A DNA stretch of 61,873 nucleotides from Aquirhabdus sp. (GTDB taxonomy: Bacteria > Pseudomonadota > Gammaproteobacteria > Pseudomonadales > Moraxellaceae), in contig JASLGO010000115.1 in assembly GCA_030150135.1 (NCBI GenBank), positions 1-61,873 of the forward strand, given 5' to 3'. The number at the start of each line of letters is the position of its first letter. Positions within the stretch are counted from its first letter, which is position 1. The notes under the pieces were generated by a model. The model had not been told where the DNA came from. It saw only the letters and a program-made list of their open reading frames with translations, and ran no database searches. A program made the position numbers and the translations under genes. Of this stretch, positions 53,400 through 60,708 are shown piece by piece.

Positions 53400-54728
53400 C
53401 TAAGCGAGTCCTTCAATTGGAATGGTATCCAGTTGATCTTGAAGTGAGAGGTTGATCCACTTCAGCGCTTTAGTTTTGATTTTCTCGATATCGGCGACCG
53501 AGTATTTGGCATCAGTGAAGGTAAAGGAAAATGTCATTTTTCCTCTAATTGTCATGACGCAAACAACCACTTCATCGAGTTTTCCAATCGTTGATGGGAA
53601 GATATTTTCAAATTCAAGCGAACCGAACTGACTTGGAAAATCTAGATTTCCGAGATTGGTAATAGATAAGTCGTAGTCCATTTTTGTCAGTTGCTTGGCA
53701 ATGAACTCTGGAGTGACTACGGGAACGAGTTCATCCATCAATGTGCAACCATCAGTTAATTCACTGAAAATAGCTGGATCATTGGATTTTTGAACCAGTG
53801 TTTTTTTAATCTCACGGGAAATCTCCCAAAAGTCGCGCTCTGGATGACAGTCGACATTGAATTTCACGGCATTGATATATAAACCAAATGCTTCACCAAC
53901 TTTTTCAGTAAGTCGGTTTCTGAGGTTGACTGGATTTTGAATTTTTCTATTCCAACCGTCACCATGAAATTCAGCAAATGCACGCAAGAATGCTGTACAT
54001 AAAGCAGTGTGCACGGTTGCTTTTTCAGACTTGCAGCGCGCTGCAAAAGCCGCAGTTTGTTCTTTACTCCATTCCCATGTTTGAATGAAATATTTTGCTT
54101 TAACCTCAGGAGCGGGCATGCTGAAAGAGGAGAGTTTAACAACACGAAAGTTAAGCAGTAGTTTCAGCAATTTGGCTTTGAGCTTGGCTAAAAGAGTGAT
54201 TCGCCATTTTCCTGAGAAGTTAGGAATCAGTGCATTGAGTGGTGGAAATAATGGCAGGCTTTCAAACTTTAAATCAGGATTTCCTAATAACGTTAAAATA
54301 TCCCGAAGCACTAAGAAGCCAGCTAAACCATCAGCAAAAGCATGATGACAAACAAGGAGTAGTTCAGAAACGCCTTGACCACGAATCCAAACAATACGAA
54401 TCGGCGGCTGAGTCAGCATATTAAAAGGAACGCCCATTTCGGTCGTTTGTACTTCGTTCCATGTGCTTGCAGTTTCGCGTTCGACAATTCGAAGTGGAAT
54501 GATAAGGTCTGGGTTTGAAACAAATTCAGTCGTACCATCTTGATTGTGTACGACATGCATGGAGAGGGTTGGATATTTACCTTTTAAGCGTTCGATGGCA
54601 TTCACGAGTTCATCGGTCGTGAATTCTCCCGTGATACGAAAGCTCGCTGTGAAGTTCTGAACAATCACTGTGGAGGCGAGCCAAACCGCAAGCTCCGCCC
54701 CCTGCATTTTTTGTTTTAACAAGGTCAT
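53400..54728 (-). CDS. Condensation-domain-type acyltransferase (HHxxxDG)
   Basis: 442 residues of the CoA-dependent acyltransferase superfamily (condensation domain, PapA, wax synthase relatives). The active site HHAFADG is at residues 128-134 and the matching C-terminal segment (YDLSITNLGNLDFPSQFG) resembles the DFGWG-like region in degenerate form. There is no carrier protein or adenylation domain nearby, so it is not part of a standard peptide synthetase. Transfer of an acyl chain to an alcohol or amine is inferred. The start is the ATG at 54728; a GTG four codons up is possible. Confidence 0.8.
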   Translation of the reverse strand: MTLLKQKMQGAELAVWLASTVIVQNFTASFRITGEFTTDELVNAIERLKGKYPTLSMHVVHNQDGTTEFVSNPDLIIPLRIVERETASTWNEVQTTEMGVPFNMLTQPPIRIVWIRGQGVSELLLVCHHAFADGLAGFLVLRDILTLLGNPDLKFESLPLFPPLNALIPNFSGKWRITLLAKLKAKLLKLLLNFRVVKLSSFSMPAPEVKAKYFIQTWEWSKEQTAAFAARCKSEKATVHTALCTAFLRAFAEFHGDGWNRKIQNPVNLRNRLTEKVGEAFGLYINAVKFNVDCHPERDFWEISREIKKTLVQKSNDPAIFSELTDGCTLMDELVPVVTPEFIAKQLTKMDYDLSITNLGNLDFPSQFGSLEFENIFPSTIGKLDEVVVCVMTIRGKMTFSFTFTDAKYSVADIEKIKTKALKWINLSLQDQLDTIPIEGLA

Positions 54729-54757
54729 AAAGTATTCCACATGAATTTAAAAAGGCG

Positions 54758-55684
54758 TTATTTTTTTGCCGCTCGGTGAAAAGCTTCTCCAGCCTGAATT
54801 GGGTCATAGGTGAGGGCAAAGACATCAAGCCAAGTGGAATACTGTGCAATATGGGGTGCATGACAAGGATGAAAATCAGGTTGAAAATACTCCAACCATG
54901 TTTTTGCCATAGGAGCGAGGATACCTTTGCGGTTGAATCCCCAATGCAAGCCGCGAGCAAGTAGCCGCATGCGTTTTGGAAAGCTAAAACCATCAGCTTT
55001 TAAGAAAGAATTGGTATTCACAATCAGTTCACGAGTCATGTCTGCGGTTAAGAAAAGCATTGCGCCAATCCGTTTGAAATATGACACGCGTGCGACATAT
55101 TCCATCACATCGTATGCGACTGATTTATGTTCCATTTCTTCGATGGAATGCCAAGCAAGCATCGCCAATACCCGCACATCTTTAACACCAGCCATGGTCT
55201 CGTGATTTCTAAAGAAACACTCCACAAAAATTGCTGTGAGATGTTCACAAGCCGCGGTGATCGCTAGGTTCATTTCGGGTGAGAGTTTGCTTTGATTGAA
55301 AGAGAGTTTATTTTTCAATGTTTCTTCGAGTTTGTTGATCGGTAAACCTTGTTGACGTAATAGATCATTAAACTGAGTATGGACAATGCCATGTTGACTT
55401 TCTTGGCGTATAAATTGACGCACTTCTTCCTTCAATCGAGGACTTTGGATTTTTTCACGGAAATTACGAACACTTTGAATGAAGTATTTTTCTCCTTCAG
55501 GAAATGTCGCGCACACGGCTTCTAACATTCTGGTTTTGACGGGATCATTGTCAAACCAATATTTAGGGATCGTGCTATCCAGTCTGAAGTCTAAGGATTC
55601 GCGGACAGTGATATCGGTTTGGATGTCTTGAACTGTCGTGTTTTTTGGGATGTTTTCGATGTAGTTTGTAATACTGACCGTCAT
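54758..55684 (-). CDS. Predicted metal-dependent hydrolase (ferritin-like helical)
   Basis: 308 residues matching the 'Metal_hydrol' family. PEGEKYFIQSVRNF, IRQESQHGIVH and CEHLTAIF with ECFFRNHE then WHSIEEMEHKS provide the repeated Glu/His metal ligands of a diiron-type helical bundle. No signal peptide. It lies 29 bp before the condensation-type gene on the same strand, so the two probably share a transcript. In this family some members act on fatty or sterol-like substrates; here nothing more can be said. Confidence 0.82.
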   Translation of the reverse strand: MTVSITNYIENIPKNTTVQDIQTDITVRESLDFRLDSTIPKYWFDNDPVKTRMLEAVCATFPEGEKYFIQSVRNFREKIQSPRLKEEVRQFIRQESQHGIVHTQFNDLLRQQGLPINKLEETLKNKLSFNQSKLSPEMNLAITAACEHLTAIFVECFFRNHETMAGVKDVRVLAMLAWHSIEEMEHKSVAYDVMEYVARVSYFKRIGAMLFLTADMTRELIVNTNSFLKADGFSFPKRMRLLARGLHWGFNRKGILAPMAKTWLEYFQPDFHPCHAPHIAQYSTWLDVFALTYDPIQAGEAFHRAAKK

Positions 55685-56071
55685 GATAATCTCATCAAAT
55701 ATAGGTGTGTTGGTTGGTTTTGGTTTAAATTACTGCATAAAAATCATCGCGTAAAAATCATCGCGTAAATAGGCAAGGTGCTTTTGATGTCCAACACAAG
55801 TTGTTTTGGATGATCAAAGTAAGATTAGAATTGAATGTTGATTCATTCCGTGAAAATAAGTCCTGCCATAGGTGAGCAGTACGTTTAGATTACTGCTTGG
55901 CTGGCAGTGTATGCAGGACAGTGAGGATGTGCAGGTTATCCTCAGACAATGATCGGTTAAATACGGACAACTTTAATGAAAGGTACTATGACCTGTTGAT
56001 ACTGGGATTGAGGATGTGGTGAGGTTTGATTCAACATCCAAGAATGGTTGTTATCACATTATAAATTTACA
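55685..56071. other. Spacer 55685-56071
   Basis: 387 bp upstream of the metal-dependent hydrolase gene and downstream of the amidohydrolase gene, both on the minus strand. Apart from a 2 x 14 bp tandem repeat at 55738-55765, I see no gene or clear promoter. Confidence 0.35.
55738..55765. repeat. Tandem 14-bp repeat (two copies)
   Basis: TAAAAATCATCGCG occurs twice head to tail and begins a third time as TAAAT. It lies about 55-80 bp upstream of the ferritin-like gene's start, where a regulator could bind, but two copies could equally be a replication slip. Confidence 0.7.
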
Positions 56072-57142
56072 TTAATTGATTCTATAAAACCTTAAGGCAT
56101 TTTCTCGAAATATCGATTCCAATGCCGCATCGCCATAAGGTGCAATCATTCTAATCTTTGCTTCGATAATATCAGGCAGTGTTGCTGTGACTTTATCCAT
56201 TGGGAAGTTTGACGCAAACATCAATCGTTCATAGCCAAAAACATCGACAGCATGTTCAATAAAGGGAGAAAGTAGATCAATAATGGTTTCTACATCTGCT
56301 AACTCACGCCGTTTGTGAAATGAATGTCCAAGTACAGGCATGAGTAGCCCAGAGACTTTGGCATGGACATGCTTTTGTTGCGCAAGCGTTGCAATATCAT
56401 CCTTCCATTGACTAAAAATCCCTGCGCGCTGTGCTTCTGTTATGCCTGTACCACGTCCGACAGGGCCAAAAACACCGACAGGCGTTGCCAAGTGGTCGAT
56501 AACGATGGCGGTTTCAGGAAATTGCTTTGCTAAAGAAATGACATCAGCAAGTTGGGTTGAGTATGCCCATGCATCGAAACTCAGGTTGTATTTGGCTAAT
56601 AACTCAAATCTTTTCAGAAAAATAGGATTGGTATAAGCGTCAGAATAAGCATTCCAAGCATGGATTCCTGAATCTGGGTGATGTGCTGCCATGCAGCGTA
56701 TCCCTCGAAACAATGGCGAGGCGGTGATATGTGCACGTAGGACTCTTTCAAATGCAGGATTGAGTGGATCAGCTTTTCCTACAATGGCACCAAGTTTTAG
56801 ATTGTGCTGTGCAAAAGGTAATTGTGAGACCCACTGTGTTTCTTCTACAACACCAAGTCCACGCTGATGATGCCAATCTGCTTCGACATGAACCACTGCC
56901 TCCACATCAAAAGGTGCACAATCTTGGGCATAATTCTGAGGTAGATAAGGCGCTAAGGTGTAGTCTGTGAGCCCAATCGTATCAACCGTTGCTTGAGGTG
57001 CTCCAAGCCGCGCGACACGATCGAGTACACGCGGGAAACGCCCAAGAAGCTTCACTGCCAACGCAGCTTTATGCGGGGTATGGTATGGATCCCATTGATG
57101 AATATGTGGATCAACGATTGAGAATGGCAGGCGTGTTGTCAT
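56072..57142 (-). CDS. Amidohydrolase family (amidohydrolase 2) protein
   Basis: 356 residues. The N-terminus has DPHIHQWDP (about residues 11-19), the HxH metal motif. Later segments YERLMFASNFPMDKV (with the final metal-binding position, usually D, replaced or shifted to N) and VIDHLATP (His) match amidohydrolase-2 TIM barrels, which hydrolyse lactones or decarboxylate. The first gene after the 57-62 kb lipid cluster, 42 bp downstream of the SDR gene on the same strand, so probably in its operon. Lactone hydrolysis would fit 4-hydroxyacid degradation, but this is inference. Confidence 0.8.
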   Translation of the reverse strand: MTTRLPFSIVDPHIHQWDPYHTPHKAALAVKLLGRFPRVLDRVARLGAPQATVDTIGLTDYTLAPYLPQNYAQDCAPFDVEAVVHVEADWHHQRGLGVVEETQWVSQLPFAQHNLKLGAIVGKADPLNPAFERVLRAHITASPLFRGIRCMAAHHPDSGIHAWNAYSDAYTNPIFLKRFELLAKYNLSFDAWAYSTQLADVISLAKQFPETAIVIDHLATPVGVFGPVGRGTGITEAQRAGIFSQWKDDIATLAQQKHVHAKVSGLLMPVLGHSFHKRRELADVETIIDLLSPFIEHAVDVFGYERLMFASNFPMDKVTATLPDIIEAKIRMIAPYGDAALESIFRENALRFYRIN

Positions 57143-57184
57143 TTTAATTGTCCCTAATCTATTCCAAAATTCCCAAATTTTTAA

Positions 57185-57928
57185 TCAACCCAGCTTAGAG
57201 ACCCAGCGCAAAGGTAAAATTTTCATCAGTGCGCCTAACGGTGCCCACGGCCAACTTGGAACACAAGCGGTATTCGGTTCGCGTTCAATCGCGCGGACTA
57301 ATGCTTGACTGCCAACTTTTTCACTGACTTCAAAAGGCAACTTCGCGGCACCTTCATTGAGTTCGGTACGGATATAACCAGGGAGAATGGTGCTGACTTT
57401 GATTGGTGTATCCATCAGTTCTGCACGAATGCCTTCGGTCAGTGCAGCGAGAGCAGCTTTACTGGCGGCATAAGTCGTGAGATGGCGAGGAAGACCACGA
57501 ATTGCACTCATCGATGAAATGGTGACGAGGTGTCCAGCATTTTGGCGACGGAAAATAGCAACGACTGCTTCGCATTGTGCCAATCCCGCGATGAAGTTGG
57601 TTTCAGCAGTCTGACGATTAATTTCAAAATGACCTTTGCCGATGCGTCGTCCATTACCCACACCTGCATTGACAATGATTCGGTCAAGTTGACCAAACTC
57701 TTTGGCAAAGTCTTCGAAGACTTCAAACACTTGTGGATAGTTGTTGACGTCGAGTATGCGTATAGAGACTTGGACATTGTATTTGTCAGTGAGTTCTTTT
57801 TTGAGTTCTTCTAACCGTTCAATACGACGAGCGCAAAGGGCTAGATTATGTCCGCGCGCAGCAAATTCACGCGCCATGCCTGCACCAATTCCTGAGCTTG
57901 CACCTGTGATAAGGATATTTTTACGCAT
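57185..57928 (-). CDS. Short-chain dehydrogenase/reductase
   Basis: 247 residues. TGASSGIGAGMA (residues 8-19) is the nucleotide-binding motif and VNAG is near 90. The catalytic Ser (SSMSAIRG) and YAASK (about 152-156) are present. The last 25 residues (WPWAPLGALMKILPLRWVSKLG) are hydrophobic and may bind membrane. Likely oxidises or reduces a hydroxyacyl intermediate. Same strand as the ACAD/kinase genes, 63 bp after the phosphatase-like gene. Confidence 0.86.
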   Translation of the reverse strand: MRKNILITGASSGIGAGMAREFAARGHNLALCARRIERLEELKKELTDKYNVQVSIRILDVNNYPQVFEVFEDFAKEFGQLDRIIVNAGVGNGRRIGKGHFEINRQTAETNFIAGLAQCEAVVAIFRRQNAGHLVTISSMSAIRGLPRHLTTYAASKAALAALTEGIRAELMDTPIKVSTILPGYIRTELNEGAAKLPFEVSEKVGSQALVRAIEREPNTACVPSWPWAPLGALMKILPLRWVSKLG

Positions 57929-57991
57929 GATTTATACTCCATAAGGATTTAATACTAATAATGTGCTGGGCTTATGCTGGTTTATATGAGT

Positions 57992-58684
57992 TTAGCGATA
58001 GGTCAGCAGTTCATGATGACGCCCACTAAAATGCCCGTGTTCGTTCAGACTCATCAAGTGACGGTTACTTGAGGTCTGTGCGATACGGGTTAATCCGCAA
58101 TTTGCAAGCGTCCAGTTCGTACGAAATGTTGTATGGTCACTCAGATCAAGCAAGGCTTTTGCAACCACCGAAATACATCCGCCCGATGTAAATACCAGTG
58201 CTTGCTGCTTATGCGCTAACTGATTAATGGCGGTATCCAAACCTGTTTGAACACGAAGTTGGAATTGTGGCCAAGATTCATGATATTCATCATTGTGCTG
58301 ACCTGCCGCCCAACGTGAAATCGCAGCTTTAAACAGGTTTATTAAGACTTCTTCAGGATGTTTATGTTTGACCATTTCACTGGCAATCCAAGCACGATCA
58401 CGGATGCGTGGTTCATATCGTTCAAGGATATGTTCGTGATCAAATTCATTGAAATCAGGCATCACTTGGAGCGGTAAGTCTAAGCCCATTGCTTCAAGAC
58501 AGGTTTCAGCGGTTTGGCGATGACGTAGCATGCTGCCAATAAAGATTTGATCAATCGGTTCTTCGCGTGCGCGCAGAACTGCACCAAGCTGGCGAGCTTG
58601 TGCGAAACCTGTGTCAGAGAGTTGGTCGTAGTTTTTTTTGCCAAACGAAGCTTGCCCGTGACGAATCAGTGTCAGTGTTGCCAT
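57992..58684 (-). CDS. Histidine-phosphatase-superfamily protein lacking the second catalytic His
   Basis: 230 residues of the phosphoglycerate-mutase-like superfamily. LIRHGQAS (nucleophile His9) and SMLRHRQTAE (53-60) are intact, as is FNEFDHE. The usual C-terminal HGG motif reads TSGG (Ser167), so the second active-site His appears to be lost. The protein may be a non-catalytic or altered phosphatase. It starts 9 bp after the APH-type kinase gene's stop, so it is probably translated with it. A role as partner of that kinase is an inference. Confidence 0.82.
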   Translation of the reverse strand: MATLTLIRHGQASFGKKNYDQLSDTGFAQARQLGAVLRAREEPIDQIFIGSMLRHRQTAETCLEAMGLDLPLQVMPDFNEFDHEHILERYEPRIRDRAWIASEMVKHKHPEEVLINLFKAAISRWAAGQHNDEYHESWPQFQLRVQTGLDTAINQLAHKQQALVFTSGGCISVVAKALLDLSDHTTFRTNWTLANCGLTRIAQTSSNRHLMSLNEHGHFSGRHHELLTYR

Positions 58685-58693
58685 GAATTAACC

Positions 58694-59779
58694 TCAATTT
58701 GTGTGGCGATCTGCGCGACCATCTGCGTGAATAGTCTGGCGACAACGCCGCCAAATCGCCCAATTAATCAGCCAAAAATATTTAAAGGCTGGATTGTCGG
58801 TTTGCTTATGATAGTAACGATAATAAATCTGTTGCACGATTGCGGCGACTCGGAACAAGCCTGCTACTTCGTAGAATGCCCAATGTTGAATTTTCACGCC
58901 TGTTTTAGCTTTGTAATATTCAACCACTTCGTCACGGGTCAGCATGCCTGCAAGGTGAGTTGGCTGGCGGCGAGTCTTGCGTAAAACACCTTTATCAGTC
59001 GCTTGTGTCCAATAGGAGAGCACATTACCCAATTCCATGAGTGGATCACCGAGTGTTGCCATTTCCCAATCCAGCACACCGATCACTTGAGTTGGATGTT
59101 CTGGATCAAGCACGACATTATCAAAACGCCAATCGTTGTGAATCACACAGGTCGCAGAGTCGGCAGGTGTATTCTCTTTTAACCATTTTTGAATGCTTTT
59201 GTATGAAGGCACATTCCAAGTATGAACCTTATTGTAACGATCACTCCAACCGTCGATTTGGCGTTTACAGTATCCATCACCTTTGCCCAGAGACTCTAAT
59301 CCTGCCGCGCGATAATCGATCTGATGTAAGGCTATCAGTTGGTCGAGTGTATTGGTACAGAGTTCACGGACTTGAGCTTCACTTAAAATGAGCTCTTTGG
59401 GTAAATTTGCCCTTGGAATAATCCCTTCAATACGCCGCATAATATAAAAATCACAGCCAATCACCGTATGATCAGTACATAACGCAATCATGTCAGCAAC
59501 GACAGGGTAGACGGCTTTTAGCTGTTTTTGCACCAAATATTCACGGCTCATATCATGAGCGCCTTTTGCTTTAGTTCCTGCAGGTGGTCTGCGCAAGATC
59601 AGATCATGATTGGCATATTTCAGGCGATATGTCCAATTGGATGCGCCACCAGAATATTGAGTGACTTCGGGTAATCCATCGGCAAGATCGGGTAAAAAAG
59701 GACGCAGCCAAGCATCGACCTTCTGAATGTCTAGTTCTTCGCCGTGGCGGATTGCACCACCTTGATCAATGAGTGCCAT
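58694..59779 (-). CDS. APH-family phosphotransferase (LvaA/ACAD10-type acyl-CoA kinase)
   Basis: 361 residues of the aminoglycoside-phosphotransferase fold. The catalytic loop HNDWRFDN (214-221) has the Asp216 base, and GVLDWEMATLGDP (234-246) holds the metal-binding Asp. The N-terminal lobe has FDLILRRPPAG-like ATP-binding strands (residues 58-69). In LvaA and in the kinase domain of ACAD10/11 this fold phosphorylates 4-hydroxyacyl-CoA. The neighbouring acyl-CoA dehydrogenase supports that role here. Antibiotic resistance is unlikely given the context. Confidence 0.85.
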   Translation of the reverse strand: MALIDQGGAIRHGEELDIQKVDAWLRPFLPDLADGLPEVTQYSGGASNWTYRLKYANHDLILRRPPAGTKAKGAHDMSREYLVQKQLKAVYPVVADMIALCTDHTVIGCDFYIMRRIEGIIPRANLPKELILSEAQVRELCTNTLDQLIALHQIDYRAAGLESLGKGDGYCKRQIDGWSDRYNKVHTWNVPSYKSIQKWLKENTPADSATCVIHNDWRFDNVVLDPEHPTQVIGVLDWEMATLGDPLMELGNVLSYWTQATDKGVLRKTRRQPTHLAGMLTRDEVVEYYKAKTGVKIQHWAFYEVAGLFRVAAIVQQIYYRYYHKQTDNPAFKYFWLINWAIWRRCRQTIHADGRADRHTN

Positions 59780-59822
59780 TGTTTTTTCCTGTCAGTCATT
59801 TTTAAGCATGTATTGTTTTCAA

Positions 59823-59850
59823 GCCTACGGATTAAGAGTCCGCTGCTCTT
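59823..59850 (-). pseudogene. tRNA anticodon-arm remnant
   Basis: Bases 59827-59849 match the anticodon arm of the CAU tRNA at 28649-28671 in 22 of 23 positions. The one difference changes the anticodon CAT to CTT (Lys-type). No acceptor, D or T arm is present, so it cannot be a functional tRNA. It sits in a 75-bp gap between two genes of a cluster, ending 5 nt before the next gene's stop codon. Confidence 0.65.
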
Positions 59851-59854
59851 GCAC

Positions 59855-60667
59855 TTATCTCGGCTTCATTCGACTTACACTGCGTTGAAACAACTTACTG
59901 TATATCCGCTGTGGTAAATAACGCTTTGCCAACCATAAGTGCTCACCCGATGCATGTGGCAGGATGTACGCCTGTTGTTTTTCAACACCATTGAAGATTT
60001 TTTCAGCCACTTCTTCTGCGGTCAATTTGCCACTGCTGAGTAGTTTTCCCATCATTTTCTTCATTCTTGGATCAGTCGTACGCATGGTTTCTTCGAGGTT
60101 GGTTTGGAAGAAAGACGGGCAGACGACGCTGACATGAACGCCATCCTCCATTAGCTCTTGCCCAAGTGTTCCTGATAATGCGACAACGGCAGCTTTAGTC
60201 ACGTTATAAGACGCCATACGAGGAACATCTAATAAGCCCGCCATAGAAGCAATATTGACGATATGACCAGAGCCCTGACGCTTGAAAATTGGCGTAAAGA
60301 CCTTACAGCCGCGTACTACACCGAGCAGATTGATATTGATAATCCATTCCCAATCACTGATGGTCACGTCTTCAATGGCACCCGCTTGAGCAACGCCTGC
60401 ATTATTGATCAGTACATCTAGACCATCCCAACGCTGACTCAACTCATCCGCAATCGCTTGCAGGTCTTCTTCACACGTCACATCAGCGTGACGATAGAGC
60501 ATTTCTAATCCTGAAGAGGATAAGGCTTCAAGTTCCTTACGAGTTTCTTCTCCGCGTACATCATTCAGATCTGCGATGCAGACATTCCAACCTGCACGTG
60601 CATAATGCAAGGCGAGTGCGCGACCTAATCCACTTGCACCGCCTGTGATGAATACTCTTTTTGTCAT
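59855..60667 (-). CDS. Short-chain dehydrogenase/reductase (SDR)
   Basis: 270 residues. TGGASGLGRALA (residues 8-19) is the NAD(P)-binding motif and NNAGV is near 88. The Ser (IASMAG) and YNVTK (about 154-158) form the active site. The C-terminal 30 residues are basic and Arg-rich (RSVSRMKPR). Comparable to LvaD-type SDRs beside acyl-CoA kinases, but this is by context. It follows the acyl-CoA dehydrogenase by 41 bp. The 3' end abuts a tRNA remnant, which may have reshaped its last codons. Confidence 0.87.
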   Translation of the reverse strand: MTKRVFITGGASGLGRALALHYARAGWNVCIADLNDVRGEETRKELEALSSSGLEMLYRHADVTCEEDLQAIADELSQRWDGLDVLINNAGVAQAGAIEDVTISDWEWIININLLGVVRGCKVFTPIFKRQGSGHIVNIASMAGLLDVPRMASYNVTKAAVVALSGTLGQELMEDGVHVSVVCPSFFQTNLEETMRTTDPRMKKMMGKLLSSGKLTAEEVAEKIFNGVEKQQAYILPHASGEHLWLAKRYLPQRIYSKLFQRSVSRMKPR

Positions 60668-60708
60668 GACGGAAAGTTCCTTTTGAGATTTACTCAGTGT
60701 TTTAACGA

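Noticed and set aside
55738..55765. Start of a CRISPR array
   Set aside because: Only two copies with no spacer between them and no cas gene in the window.
58694..59779. Aminoglycoside-resistance phosphotransferase
   Set aside because: Same fold, but it sits in an acyl-CoA cluster and resembles LvaA/ACAD10 kinase domains.
59823..59850. A functional tRNA-Lys gene
   Set aside because: Only the anticodon arm is present; there is no acceptor, D or T arm on either side.
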